Below are positions 1-12,478 of a stretch of 64,000 bases of DNA, piece after piece. The stretch's first letter is position 1, and each line of letters begins with the position of its first letter. A model generated the notes under the pieces. It did no database searches, was not told the origin of the DNA, and saw only the letters and a list, made by a program, of their open reading frames with translations. The position numbers and the translations under genes were made by a program. Source of the DNA: Buxus sempervirens (Eukaryota > Streptophyta > Magnoliopsida > Buxales > Buxaceae); contig OX387187.1 in NCBI GenBank assembly GCA_947561395.2, positions 31,663,829 through 31,727,828 on the forward strand. The letters run 5' to 3'.

Positions 1-793
1 AGCCGACTGCTGCACGGGAGGAGATTCTGTGAAAAGAGGACTCCCAGAAATTGCCTCAATATCAGTGATACTTTCTCAGGTGCTAAAGCTTGAGATTTTT
101 AGTCAATAATAGAAACGAAAGTGTTCGATTACGGGAACATGGTTCGCTCAAGGTTCGACCTTTTTGAATAAAAACGCGATCTGGGTCTGGGTTTGGTGAT
201 CCTTGCCACATTCATTGGACCTAATTTGAGCTCTTTGTTTATTACATGAGAATGTGACAGTATTCTAAAGCATCGTGCACGCTAAGATTAATTAATCAAG
301 AGACTAAACAAAGACAAACATAACTATAATAGTATCACTTGGTCCTGTCTTCACTCGCTTGGCTCTGTCTTCTCTCTTTGAGATCAGCAACAGGGAAACT
401 GGGGTTTGGATCACAGCACAGACAAGTATTATTTTTATTTTTTTTCAAGCTTCTTTAAAGAAATAATAGGCGCAAATAATAGATGGTGGGATGTAACATG
501 ATCTTCCCTCCATGAAAGACAAGCTTATGAGCATAGCTTTGAACTGTGAAGTTAGAGAGTCCAAGTGGACATCGTGGACCCTTCAATGATTGGATCGGGC
601 ATACGGGTTTGTTTAAATAGATGATAATAATGGTCTATTTTTATATCTACATACCAGCAAGGTCTCCGCATGCACGTACGTAGAAAGATGTAAACAGATG
701 GTAAGGAAAGAGGTGGGACATTGTGGACCCTCAATGATTATATCAGGTATATGGGGCATGTTTAACACACACATACGTAGATACATTTATATA
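1..793. other. Intergenic, no gene recognised
   Basis: No coding frame with family resemblance is visible. Two diverged direct copies of a short block, centred near 565-612 and 713-765, share a 'tggac..tgtggaccctcaatgatt' core about 150 bp apart. This suggests an old local duplication. Short open frames here are AT-rich and low-complexity and look random. Confidence 0.5.
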
Positions 794-983
794 TCTATAT
801 ACTATATATATGGGGGAAGCGCCCCATTAGAAAACATGCCAACTATTATGTCTGACTTCTCCAAAATGCCTTCTACTTCATTGTTAAGCTTCATTAACAA
901 AGCGGTATGATAGTCATAGCAATATCAATTTATTTAAAACTTCAGCAGTTGCACAACGGTGCGTGCAATACTACACCCACTAG
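794..983 (+). mobile_element. Short non-autonomous Helitron (190 bp)
   Basis: The segment starts with TCTATATACTATATATATG and ends with CCCACTAG. It lies between a 5' A (793) and a 3' T (984), the A^T target and TC...CTAG ends expected of Helitrons. A GC-rich potential hairpin (gtgcgtgcaatactacac) lies just before the 3' end. There is no coding capacity. Its termini match the copies at 39981-40196 and 40340-40535, which lie on the other strand. Helitrons transpose by a rolling-circle mechanism and make no target duplication, so these ends are the main evidence. Confidence 0.75.
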
Positions 984-1128
984 TATATATAACTTGCAGA
1001 TATCATTTCCAACACATCTAGATAATTACAAAAACTGGATATAAGTAATTGTTTGGGACATCCAAGGGCTTATAAATTGCAAATGGGCATTTTTTTTTTT
1101 GAAAATTAAAGACCAAAAAGACCCAAAT

Positions 1129-2223
1129 TGTTAGGTTTAGAGTTTTAAGTTGGCTCAATTCTGTGCCAAAATGTGGTTTAGAGTGTTTAGGACAACTCCA
1201 AACCAGGTTGAAAAAGAAGTTGAAATAAGCAAGTTTGTATTTCAGGCCAGAGAGTATCTCGAGCCTGGCTCTAGCCTAAAGTAAAAAGCTGAGTTCTAGA
1301 GTCGAGTCTGACCCGAGCTCGAGCCCAGCTCTAGCGCAAGAACAAAACAAATCTTAGACAAAGAAACCCGAGAGTGGCGTTAGAGAAAGTTTGATCTGTC
1401 GCTCAAGCCATGAAGTTTAACAAGAGAGCCGTGCCCAACCCGGGCTCTAGCCTAACATTAGCCTGAAGAGAAATCTGGGAAATAAGCCTTTAGGCAGTCT
1501 CGCGCCCGACCCAGGCTCGAGCCTAAAAATTTCCAAAAATTAAAAAACCGAGATTTTTATTTCTTATTTGAATTATATCTTATTTATAACTTCTTGAAAC
1601 CTATAAATAGGACTAGGGGACGCTTCTAAAACTAATTGGAGATATTTTTGAAACCCTAGGCTTCCTATTCTTCTAGAGAAAATCTTCATTCTTATTTTCT
1701 CTCTTTGAGCCATCTCTTTCTTTTATTCTTCCTTTTTCAAAGCCTTAGAGTTCCGGATTGAGAAGGATTACACGTGAGAGTTCTCATAATACCAGACATG
1801 ATCGTTTGGCGTGATCGTGTGAAGAGATCTTCGAAGTTTCAAAGTGCTACGGGTTGCAGATTTGAAAAATTCTTCAGAAGCTTGACAAGTTAGTGAGTTT
1901 CAGAATCTAGCAAGGTTTGTTGAGTCATTTGAATCACATTATAAGCCTCATAGTGGATATTTAGGTGGCTCCTGTATAGCTCGAAGGGTTTTTTTCATAG
2001 AGTTTTCCCTTCGTCACCAATTGCTTGTCTTCTGTATTGTTTACTTACTTTAATTTACTTGCAATTGATTGGTTATTATTTGCTATATTTTTTATTATTT
2101 GAGGACTTGTGCATGCCTATTTAATTTAAGACTTGTCTTTAGTTAAATAGAAAATTTTAATTTCCGCTATGCAACACCTATTCACCACCCTCGAGTATTT
2201 GGAGTCTAAACCCGGATTTTTCA
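1129..2223 (+). mobile_element. Solo LTR, Copia-like (1.1 kb)
   Basis: The segment begins TGTTAGG and ends TTTTTCA, flanked by 5-bp sequences caaat (1124-1128) and caact (2224-2228) that match at 4 of 5 positions. A TATA box (CTATAAATAG, 1601-1610) is followed by a leader-like pyrimidine-rich stretch. The end contains 'cctattcaccaccctcgag', which resembles the U5 ends of plant Copia LTRs. No internal retrotransposon domain is next to it, so a solo LTR left by LTR-LTR recombination is the simplest reading. The U3 part (about 1255-1535) repeats a 'gagcc-(c/t)-ggctctagcctaa' type motif at least four times. Confidence 0.6.
1601..1610 (+). promoter_or_regulatory. TATA box of the solo LTR
   Basis: CTATAAATAG lies between the repeat-rich U3 and the pyrimidine-rich leader of the solo LTR. 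It is a good match to the plant TATA consensus. Solo LTRs can keep promoter activity, but whether this one does is not visible here. Confidence 0.5.
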
Positions 2224-3470
2224 CAACTCATCCTTATATAAACGTATTATAAATTAACATTGTAAGGTTATTTTAAAAAAAAAAATTTTTTCTTTCTGAC
2301 GAATTCTCAAGGGACCACTTCCCATCATATTTGACTAAAATTAATTTGAGTTCAGCATGATGACAGTTTATAATTATAGTAGGACCATGTTGACCATGCT
2401 AATGAATGATATAACCAACTCAGGGAATCCACTAGATTAGTCATAATATGCAATATTATAAGTGTTAACAATATATTTATGTTAATTTTTGTGATGTGTA
2501 TATTACCTGTCCAATTTTTTTTAACATGAAAGAGCAAAATTAATTTTAGGTAGGCATCTTACCCAAAATGTAAAATCCTTTTACACTAACGTCCCTGTCC
2601 TTTGATGAACAAGTTACAAAATCTACCTTATGGGAATAAGCTTTATTGAAAACTGAAAAGCATTGGAAGATACCCTACCTGTAAGTTTCAACCAGAATTA
2701 TCATTTTGGTACTGTCCAAAAATGCCATCTCTTCCGAATCACAGGTAATGGGAAGTTCAGGTCAGTTCGGGCTGGGCTGGACATGGTAATATTGCCATTT
2801 TAAATCTGCTCAAACCCCATGTCAGATTTGGGTTAACAATTTACAGAATAAACGCTGACCAAAACACCTAGTTCTAAAAGGGTTTGGATTAACATGAAGT
2901 ATTTAATACCAAATGTTTCATGCTTACCTATACCCATATAAAACTAGAAGGTTTCAGACAGAATGGCAGGCAAACGAGGCTAGAAGTTTCAAGCCCTAAT
3001 TTTATGTCTGGGCCAGGTAGCATAACCTGATACATTTTGTGTTGACGCCATCTTCAGCATCATTTATCAGATCAAAACATCAAGCCATCAAAGTGCCTAT
3101 ATTAACAGTTTGTATCAAGCACATTTACCTATATGTAGATGCTAGCAACCATCTTAACAGTCTGTATCAATTACATCTTGCTAAGATGCCAACTAATCAA
3201 CTAACCAGTGATTATACAGCAGGCAAAGAAACTTCTGTTGAATGTCATCAAGCAATGACACAAATGTGTTGATCAAGATTTAATGCATTACTTACAAGGA
3301 TATCCATAAAAATGAAACAACTGAACTATGGTCGTGTGTAGAATTTCGTACCTTCTGTGATGATTTCACCTTTCAAGCATAAATTGAATGCAAACAGCAC
3401 CTGCAGAACCTAACATCAGCATCATCAGATTTCCCTGCTCATAAATCAGGAAATGTCTTGTAGAGAAACC
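2224..3470. other. Downstream flank of TOL1, no gene recognised
   Basis: AT-rich DNA between the solo LTR and the stop codon of the minus-strand TOL1 gene. About 2720-2900 has 'ttcaggtcagttcgggctgggctgg' and 'caaaccccatgtcagatttgggtt', the look of an old hAT-type fragment, but its ends are not defined. The last few hundred bases before 3470 should include the TOL1 3'UTR; no poly(A) site could be fixed. Confidence 0.4.
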
Positions 3471-6400
3471 TCAGAAGTTGATAGGATTATTTTTTTGTGA
3501 TGGCAAGTGCTTAGAATCCTGGCCCCCTTCAGATGTGGTCCCTTCTTTGCCAAATATCATCTCATCTAGATCATCCAAGATGTCATTGTCGTTCCCTCCA
3601 TGGGTCCCACCTTGAGAACCTACAGATTTCTTAACAAGAGAATCTTCCTTCCCCATGTGGGTTGATTCTTCAGGTTCTACTGCAATGGGAACCTTGGCAG
3701 GTTCTGGTTCGGATGGGACTACAGAAGGCTTCTTTAATTCTTCACACTTGGAGAGGACCTTTTGTATTTCATCATTCACGTTCAAGGCTTCAAAGAGTGA
3801 CGCCTCATTGTCACTGACTGTCTCAATGATTCTCTGGATGGTGTATTGGGACTGGTGACATTGTTGCACAAGAGTAGCCGTCAAGTCATCCTGCCAATAG
3901 AATTCGGAATAATTGATGAAAAAGTAGCATGTATACATTTAAGATACAAACATGCACATCATGAATATACCGCATTAGATGGAAGCTATCAATGCTATAC
4001 ATAAAATATAGAACTCCACCACATTTGAGAAAGAGCTGAAAATCAGATGATATTATCACCAAAAACAATGGCCATCAGCAAGCTGAAAGTTTCATTATCC
4101 AATAGAAGATTAGAAACAAACATAGCTCACTCTCCCTATCTCTTCCTCTATCCTGATGTCTCACTACACACAAACACACATACGTGCAAAACCATGCAAA
4201 CAACTGTTGGTTTTGACATAATAAATACCAAAACAGTTCCCTATATTCTCAGCTAAGAAAAGAAATCAGCCCAGGCAGACTCCTGGATCAGTACAGGCTT
4301 CACTTCAAGCTCAAGTTAAAACCCCCATCCAGAAGTTCAAAGGACATGAGCTCTCAAAATTCTCTTCTGTACCATCCTGTGTCTTCCTGAACATGGCATC
4401 GTGAATTCCTTGTCAGCGCTTCTAGCTCAGCCCTGGCCAGCATGTCCCAAGTTCCAAAATTTTCACATAACAAAGATATGCACATCAATTTCAATTGCTT
4501 GAACAACATTAGATTAATATGCTATTAGAATTGGAATCCCAGATTTCTCAGGTAATCATGGACAATTTTTTTGGAAAAGAATCAGGGGGCTATCATATCT
4601 CAAAAATGTTTGATCACTTGGTCCTTATGCTGGATTTATCTGAGAGATCACAAATCTCTGATTCTTCCAAATGCTCCTCTAGGCCAACATATGAAGAAAG
4701 GACGTGAACTTTAGAGAAATCAATTGAGTGAGATGATGTTTCTGTTTCTATTCAAGTTAATGCAAGCACTGGGGATGAATATGACAGTAGTAGAAGTTTC
4801 ATCCCAAAAATGAAAAAAAAAATTACTAGTAGAAGTTGATGCTTATGAAGTGGAATCAAATGACAGAGGATTTGTTGATGCCATCTGTGAAGGATTGAGC
4901 AAAATACCTTTTCAAGAGAAGACAGAAATCCCATAATTTACAGGTAAGCACATCAATTTATCTACAACCATGATGATAAGATAGAAGGAAAATAAGAAGT
5001 AAAAGAGTATATTGTTTGCTGTTTCAGCTAGTACCATGTTCAAAGAATACGCCTCACAAGAAAGCAAGCATTTGCATTTACCTGAATATGAAGATGATTG
5101 ATGCTCGACACCCCATAAAATCTGTGTACAAAATTCTCTATGATCTTTCTTTTGTTTCACATACTCATTGTAACAATTTAAATAACCGACGGTTTCCATT
5201 ATTTAAACTAGCGGGGTGCGCGTGTAGTACTGCACGTATAATTGTATATAGATAAAATGTTTAGGACATATAAGGGATAAGAAATTGTTAAAGGGTACAT
5301 ATCTTTTCATCATCATCATTATAAGCTCGTTCCCACCAAAGTGGGGTCAGCGATACGAATTTCCCTCCATCCTGCTCTATAAAAAATTATATCTTTAGTT
5401 AATTTAAATTTTTGTAAGTCTTGTTTTATGCACTCCATCTATGTCTTTCTAGGTCTTTCTCTTACTCACTTAAGCCCTTCAATATGCATACTCTCACACC
5501 TTCTTATAGGAGCATCTCTAAGTCTCTGCTTTACATGACTAAACCATCTTAACCTACTCTTCCTTTTTCTCCCTAATGCATGCTACGCCTAACCAATTTT
5601 GAATGTCTTCATTTTTTTGGTCTTTCTTAGTTTTGCCACAACTCTATCTTAGCACCCTCATCTCTATAACATTTATCTTTTGAACATGTTGATTATTTGC
5701 CGTCAACCATTTTGCTCCATACAACATAGCTGGTATAATTGTTGTCTTATAAAACTTACCCTTTTAATTTAAGTGGAACATGGTTATCATACAAAACCCT
5801 AGAAGCACCCCTTCACTTAAGCCAACCAGCTTTAATTCTATGTGCAGCATCTTCATTAATTTCTCCATCTTTGTACAATTGATCTAAGGTACCTGAACAT
5901 ATTACTTAGAGGGATATCCTGATTGTCGATTCTAATAGTTTCATTAGTTGTATTGTTATTTGTTTTAAAATAGCATTTCATATATTCAGTCTTCACACGG
6001 CTTATTTTGAAACCCTTTGATTTTAAGGTGTCTCTCCATAATTCTAGCTTAATATTTACTTCTTCTTTTGTGTGACCCACCAATACTTTATCATTTGCAA
6101 ATAACATATACCAAGGCACCTCATCTTGAATATGACTCGTCAGCTCATTCATAACTAAAGCAGAAAGATAAGGGCTAATAGCTAATTCTCGTGTGTGTGT
6201 GTGTGTGTGAGTGGTTCTCTATATGTAGTATCTCTTCTACTTTCTAACTTGTTCTAATATATTCACTTTGCCACTCATAGAAAATAAAAAAAATAAAATA
6301 ATAATAATGGAAGGTGGATAATCAGAATTTCTTACTACAATGTAATTTAACAGGTCAAGGATCTGACATTAAAGTCTCAAATTACAATCACTAGAAAAAT

Positions 6401-8131
6401 AAGACTAACTCGTTGAAGTTTATGATACCATAACAAATACAATTAAAATTACAAACTTAATAAAGTTCAGGGGAATGAAAATTCAATAATATAAGCACAA
6501 AATTAACATAATAGTATAATCTTGTGTTTACAGTAGTATGGAAACCAATACCCTGCACACGCCATTAATAAACTAATGACAAAAACATATAACCAACCAT
6601 GCCACCAAGCTTATTTCATGAACCATAACGTTATTTGAATTACATGTTATATAACATTAATAAGGCAAAATATTTATGGTAATAAAAGGTAACTCCCAAA
6701 ATTAGAGTCAGTACGGTGGACATTCAGGAACACAGAACAATTCAGTTTGTGGAGCAAAAGATGTTCACAAGAAGAAAATGGCATCATTTACATAACCGAA
6801 CACAGACCTCAGGCATGGAACCAATAAAATTATAAATAACAAATCCAAAGAGAGTCAGAGGGTTCTGTGTTGAACAACATTTAAAATTTTCAAATAAATT
6901 AAGTTACCTTTAAAACTTCTTGTTGCGGGGAAGAGGATAACACTGTTGAGAGCAGCTCAATGGTGTTTTGTGCTACATCAAATGCTTCCTTTACTTGTTC
7001 CGCCGAAAAGATTTGTCTTGGAATATCATGTTGTATCTGTTCAGCCAGACTAGTATTTGATTCTGTATCCGAGATCAAACTGGGAGGGGTGAAAATTGGG
7101 GCCAAACTCTCATTATCACGCCCAGGGAAACGAACGCCTCTAGATTTCAGACGCTAATATGAAACGAGGCAAAACAAAAGAGGGAGAGTGGAAAAAAATG
7201 GAATCAATTAAGCAACAGATCAAGAACATCATATGATAGCTCTGTACAAAACAACTTTTTCTGTCGTTTCACTTGGTAAAGCCTTATGTTTCAAGAAGAG
7301 TGCACTTTATTTGCAAAACAAAAAGATTTCAGTATCTACCTGTTGTTTCCTTTTTCTAAAAAAAAAAAAAGTTCGAAGGATATATTACCCTGAATAAAAA
7401 ACACATCCTTTGCCTAGAGATATTCTTATATCTTACAATTTATTCCTTGAAATCAACGTTAAAGTTTAAATTAAATCAGCCTCACAAGTTCGTTTTGATT
7501 AATCAGTGTCCCCATGAGAAAGAACAGAGAAAGTAGCGAAACTAAATTAAAATAAAACAAAACTATTATTATGCTAATATTCAGTAAAACCAAAATAAAA
7601 TAGCATGAATACCTTGTATGTCTCTTCATAAACAGGCAAATACTGAAGTTTGTTTGCTGACTCTCCCCATGCTTCGATTAGCATAAGAGCCTTGTTACGA
7701 TTGTTGACAACAGTTTGCGGATCATCAATTAGCTTCACCATTTCATCAAGGATTCTCTCTGCAGCGACCTCTGAAAATGCCTTTTCGCAGTTCTTCACAC
7801 AAGTCTCCAGCAAAACAAGAGTCAGATACTGTACCCTGTTGTCCTTTAATGTGATCCTATTTTTAATTGCACGCATCAGTTCAACACTATTTATCTTTTC
7901 ACTATTGATCATGTCACATATATCAAGGTTGGCGGCCCAATCAGGCTCGTCCAATGTCTCGGAGGTTGCCTCTTCAATGACCTTCTCAGCCTGGTTTGGC
8001 CCCTGGAAGAGCCCCTTCATCTTGAAGCTCATTGAGCTCATGCCTGCCGTCATCTTCCTACCAACCTCAGCGCCACTGATCTTCAGTTTTTCACCGAATG
8101 CACTGACTTTATCCATTAAATTGTCGCTCAT
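3471..8131 (-). CDS. TOL1: TOM1-like protein 1 (VHS-GAT ESCRT adaptor)
   Basis: Three coding exons join in phase: 8131-7613, 7153-6908 and 3890-3471, giving 394 residues. TOL proteins bind ubiquitinated membrane cargo on endosomes and hand it to ESCRT for vacuolar degradation. Exon 1 (residues 1-173) carries the VHS domain, with the conserved LETCVKNCEKAFSEVAAER and VNNRNKALMLIEAWGES blocks. Exon 2 gives the linker FPGRDNESLAPIF and the start of the GAT domain (QVKEAFDVAQNTIELLSTVL). Exon 3 gives the rest of GAT (LVQQCHQSQYTIQRIIE) and an acidic tail with DDLDEMIFGK. Length and domain order match Arabidopsis TOL1 (about 407 residues). The start MSDNLMDKV is conserved. All introns are GT-AG. 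Intron 2 of the coding part is 3.0 kb and contains a Helitron 3' end and an RTE LINE remnant. No damage is seen, so it is probably functional. Confidence 0.95.
5208..5300 (-). mobile_element. Truncated Helitron 3' end
   Basis: The plus strand reads a|CTAGCGGGGTGCGCGTGTAG, the reverse complement of a Helitron 3' end (hairpin then CTAG, next base T). The following 'ggacatataagggataagaaattgttaaaggg' block is shared with the intact copy at 40340-40535. The element breaks off where the RTE LINE 3' end begins near 5305, and its 5' half was not found on the other side of the LINE. Confidence 0.55.
5305..6155 (-). mobile_element. RTE-type LINE remnant, 5'-truncated
   Basis: On the minus strand the reverse transcriptase block reads MLFANDKVLVGHT, then LELWRDTLKSKGFKISRVKT and EYMKC, the usual palm-domain sequence of plant RTE LINEs. 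The catalytic FADD has become FAND, so the enzyme is dead. The 3' end reads CGCTGACCCCACTTTGGTGG and finishes in an ATGATGATG tail, as RTE elements do. Stops and frame breaks separate the two parts. It sits in the long second coding intron of TOL1, opposite to nothing and in the same sense as the gene. Confidence 0.8.
6191..6211. repeat. (GT)n microsatellite
   Basis: About ten GT units next to the 5' edge of the RTE remnant in TOL1 intron 2. Short and likely polymorphic. Confidence 0.85.
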
Positions 8132-8837
8132 CTCACAAACCTAGTCCAAAAAGCTGACCCCTACCAAACCAAAACCCTTGTCTCTAATAATTACGCTAGC
8201 AATCTTCTCTGAATATCCAAATTCCAGGATTTATATAAATAAAGTACCTGTTCAGAAAATGATATGTACTGTTAAGACCACCATAAAGCTCCCCTAAATA
8301 TGTTCAAACCCATCAAACCTAAAAGCTCAAGGCCCTAATGAGAGTAAAACATAGAAAAGAAAAGAAAAAGGCGCAAAATGTGCAAAGAGGAAATAATAAA
8401 CGGATCTTCAGAGCTATCTTAAAGCATTTTTAGCAACAAAAAAAAAATCCCAGTTTCCAATCTACCTCAAATAAACAAAAACCCTATCATCTAATCACCC
8501 TAGAAATCCTTACATGAAAAAATCCCAACCTCTACTGTCTCAGATAATCAAACCTTTGATCAGAAAAAAACTTTCAACCGGTCAAACAACAGAACACAAG
8601 TAAAATCCTCAAAATCTGTTACACTCCACAAACAAAATCATAAGAACCTCAAAATTCCACCAGAACTAATCTAAGACATCAAATAATATCACATGGGCAA
8701 AAATGTAAGCAGATCTTCAGAGCAATCTAACAGCATTTAGCAATCAATCAAAGTCATAGACGAAGAATCACAAGCAGATCATCATCAGAGAAAGACATAA
8801 AATTCATCAAAACAAAGATGGATTTTACACAAAGTAC

Positions 8838-8930
8838 CTTCAGATTGAAGGTGGGATCGCATTAGGCCGGAGAAGCCAAAAGATGACACAAGGGGTTTCT
8901 GTTCTTCCTCGGACTTGCAGTCCCGCTCAT
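8838..8930 (-). other. TOL1: TOL1 5'UTR exon with a short upstream ORF
   Basis: A donor site (AAG|GTACTT, exon end 8838) pairs with an acceptor at 8141 (CTAG|GTTTGTGAG) nine bases before the TOL1 ATG, defining a 697-bp leader intron. The exon has an ATG at 8862-8860. After splicing this opens a 10-codon frame that ends TGA one base before the main ATG. The 5' limit near 8930 is an estimate. Leader introns are common in plant housekeeping genes; the splice here is predicted, not observed. Confidence 0.6.
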
Positions 8931-9363
8931 GTAAATCGATATTTCTTATTTTTGTTAATGTACATAAAAAGATTCAATTTGTCTTTTTGTAAAAAAATTA
9001 AGTTGGTTTAGATCATTAGATCAAAGAAATATGTTTGTAATAAGTTAATAACTGTCCGATTGTTCTTTCATTCCCACTTGACAAAGTTATAGGTTGATCA
9101 GGTCAGGTCAAGTGAGACAAGCTAAAGTAACAGCTTATGTTTCTTCCTAGGTAGCATCGTCAACAGCCAAATCATATATCTGTTTTTACATTTTTAATAA
9201 CAAAATTTATTTTATTTTATTAATTTTTAAAATACCATTTTTCAGACTAGATTTTGGTGTTCATTTTAAAACTCATTTGATGACCAAGACATATTTGTGT
9301 GGGGCCCACCAAGTGCATAACCTCACACCAATATGTTTTGTCCATATCCCCTCATTTCATAAC
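8931..9363. other. Upstream flank of TOL1
   Basis: This should hold the TOL1 promoter, since transcription starts to its left on the minus strand. It is AT-rich with no unmistakable TATA box at a measured distance, because the start of the 5'UTR exon is itself uncertain. No coding frame is visible. Confidence 0.4.
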
Positions 9364-9965
9364 TAGGGATCGCAACGGTTGGGTTAAAATCGACAAGCCG
9401 AACCGAACAAAACATATTAGGATCGGTTTTGGGTTTTTAATAATTGGTTTTGGGTTGGTTTTGGTTTTTAATTAAAAAAACCGATGCGATTTCAGTTTGG
9501 TTACAGTTTTAAGGCAAAACCGAATCGACTATATAATATGCATAAGCTTTGAGTTGCACAACTGGACAATCCCTTACCCTTAGCCAATTAGTCCATTAGG
9601 GATTTACGTAAATATTTTAGAGATGGAATAGAATGACATATTGAAGAAGAGTTATTGAAACAAAAAATTTCACTTTAATTTTTCTTTCTCATTGTACTTC
9701 TATAGAATGAATTCTTTAATACAATGTTTCATTAGCACATCCTTGTGTAGACATTGTAAACTAACAAAAATTTAATCTATCTGAAATTACGAAAAAGGTG
9801 AAACAATTCGGTTTGGTTATGGTTACAGTTTTGAGAATATGAAAGTTAAACGGTTTTGATTTTCCAATTAGTAAACTGTAATGGTTACGGTTCGATTATG
9901 GTTTTCATTGTAAATTTGTTAGTTCGGTTTTGGTTTTTTACAAAACCGAACCATTGCCATCCCTA
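9364..9965. mobile_element. hAT-like non-autonomous element (about 600 bp)
   Basis: The ends are TAGGGATCGCAACGGTT on the left and, read from the right, TAGGGATGGCAATGGTTCGG. The TAGGGAT start matches Ac-type hAT termini. Flanks 'tttcataa' and 'tttcatag' agree at 7 of 8 bases if one extra C is allowed at the left end. The interior consists of short 'ggttttggttt / aaaccgaac' motifs and has no transposase. It lies between TOL1 and the GPAT gene. Confidence 0.65.
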
Positions 9966-12478
9966 TTTCATAGCTTGGAATTAATTCCTACCCCAAAAAG
10001 AGTGTTTAGTTGCAATTTGAGGACTACAAAGTTTTTCCGAAATGAGTTTCAAGAAATGCACTAAAGAAGGTATCACTTCATGCCCTGTTTTTGGTTTTTG
10101 AAAACTCATTTTCCAAAATTACTGTGGCATTGTTGTAATATTTAAAAACTTTGAAGGATATACTTGACACTTGCTTTATATGGCAATGTTAGAATTATTT
10201 TTTATGAAAATTTATTTTTAAGTTAAAACAATGTGAAACTTATTAAAACTTCTATAAGAACGAGATGTTATTTACCAAAAATCAAACCAAACTTCTCTTT
10301 TTTAACTCGTGCAAACTTTCCCTTTCAAGAGTTTAAAGCCAAACAAGGCCTATTTAGAGAAAAGGCTAAAAAGGCCTGTTTTACTCTTTTTCTCATAATC
10401 GGATGTTGAAAAGTTTACATTAGATTAAAACGTTTATCCAAAAAACTGATCCAAGGCAAAATTTGCTAACGTATTCGGCCCTTGGCTGGCTGCACTATAG
10501 ATGCGTGATACTTTGAAAAAAGATGAAAAACTGGTCAGCCCGTTAAACCAGAGTCTTAACCACATATACTAGAGGTGCAACTCAGTTCGGTTTGGTCCGG
10601 ATTGACATCAACCCGAAACCAAACTGAGCTTGAGACTGTAAACGCAAAACCGAATGGGCCACCCTGTTCTCGGTTTTAAAGGAAGTCCTTTTCTCACCAG
10701 CTTCATCATCTAATATCTTTGGTCAAGGCTTCTTTTAAGTTGGCCAGAAGGCTTATTTTAAGTTAGCCAATTACCGTACAACGCCAATCTTGGCATAGAA
10801 TCTCTACGAAAGTACAATTCTTTGTTACGTTGAACTCCTTGCAAATCTGAACTTCTTTCATCACCATCATCTGGGTGGCCGCCTCATTGACCCTTCGTTG
10901 AGAAAATAAAATGTAGATTCATTCTTCTGAATCATTAATATTTAAAGCTGAGAATGTCAAATCCCAATGTCAGGAAGCTACCTAATCAAAGCAGATATGG
11001 AAGAAGTTAAACTTTCTTTCCAAAGCTATTTGAATGAAGCAATAGATTTTAGTCTCACTGATACCTAGCTTATTATTCTATGACCTGTAAATTCTTGCAG
11101 AACATTGTATTATTAGGTGTGTGTTAACAATAATTGTGGAATCGATATATTTCACTGAAAGAAACAAAACCAAAACCTGAATAGAATCTTACAAATGCCA
11201 AAAGGAATTACAAAGATCTTATTTACTGGGATATACATGATCGAATGCTACTATCTACTTGATATGCTCTTAAAGGAAAAGAGTTAAAAGGAGAATAAGA
11301 AGCAAAGGAAAATTAATCTGTACAGTTGGAACCTTGGCATCATACTTCTAAGATTTTATTTTCTGGTGCATTTGTCTACTGTAGTATATCCCCATGCAAA
11401 CCGATAGGCCCAAAGAACTGCCATTGTACACCAGTTAGGAGGGCATCAACTTTCTGTCCATGCTGTGGTTCTCACCATCAACAGTTACATACAGAAGACG
11501 TGCAAGAATTGATTTAGCCTGCACCAAATCATGCCAAGTTAACTAACATACTAAACAAAGTTCATATTTATGAGGTTCTCTACTACAGAAAATTTAAACA
11601 TTTTACACTAGCTTCCTCTAGCCTTCTTTTTTATAGGATCAACATTATCTTCAACTCTCACATGTTTTTGCACCATAAAGGGCGTATAAAAATGACATCC
11701 ATTTTCGAGGGAGGAAGTCAACAGTTCAGACACGATATAAAGAAAAGTATGAGACCCAAGCCAAACATGAACTCGTAGATTATCTTTTCACTAGCACCGA
11801 CGCTACTAATGTTTGTATTATTGTGAAACCACCTTATTTAGATATGTATTTTCTGCAATTCCACCCCCACCTAGCCAAAATGTTAATGCTAGTTTTATAT
11901 AACTCTCTTATGCCATAGATTTCACTGGAAAAAATACACATGGACATGTTCATGTCCAACATAGTCTTCATAGGCTCTCACTACTAATGGGTGATGAATT
12001 TATTTATGAGTGATACAGGTGTCTGCATTTACCTTGCATAGAAGTAGATGTCAGAAGAGTTTCTACAGTCTTGCATTGTATCATTTCACTGAAACTGAAT
12101 GTAATTTGTTCCTTGTGTACCTTGTGAAAAGAGTATTATTGTACTCGGCTCCTTCTTCACCAAATATGCAGTTCTGTCAACAACTAGTCTCAAGCTACTT
12201 TTTCATTGAATGAGGAAGGAAATTAGATATCAGACGACATTTACATGAAGAAATTGAGTGCCAGCATGATGCAATTAAGCAAACATCTGCAGATGTCAGA
12301 AGGCTTGAGTTATATAAATCTTAACAGAAAGAACATGTAAAATGACCTAATTAGAACTGACAAGGAATCCACTAAAGATAGAGAGTTTTGTCAGTTATTA
12401 ATTCAAAAGAGGAACTTACAAATGACAGAAATACCTGATGATCAACCAGCAAGATATAGAAAAGGTACAAAAGGTTGA
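9966..12478. other. Intergenic between TOL1 and GPAT; likely GPAT 3'UTR in its right part
   Basis: No protein family is recognisable. A fragment near 10570-10680 (agaggtgcaactcagttcgg, aaaccgaatggg) resembles the inner part of the neighbouring hAT-like element. The GPAT stop is at 12479, so its 3'UTR lies just left of that. Around 11320-11530, on the minus strand, is a less AT-rich stretch that could be a spliced 3'UTR exon; this is a guess. Short plus-strand open frames near 11326 and 12010 have no features of real proteins. Confidence 0.4.

Noticed and set aside
4519..4707. 62-residue frame in the TOL1 intron
   Set aside because: No exon-like splice sites join it to TOL1 in phase, and the conserved protein is complete without it.
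7650..8144. 164-residue plus-strand frame
   Set aside because: Antisense shadow of TOL1 exon 1, which has clear VHS-domain conservation on the minus strand.
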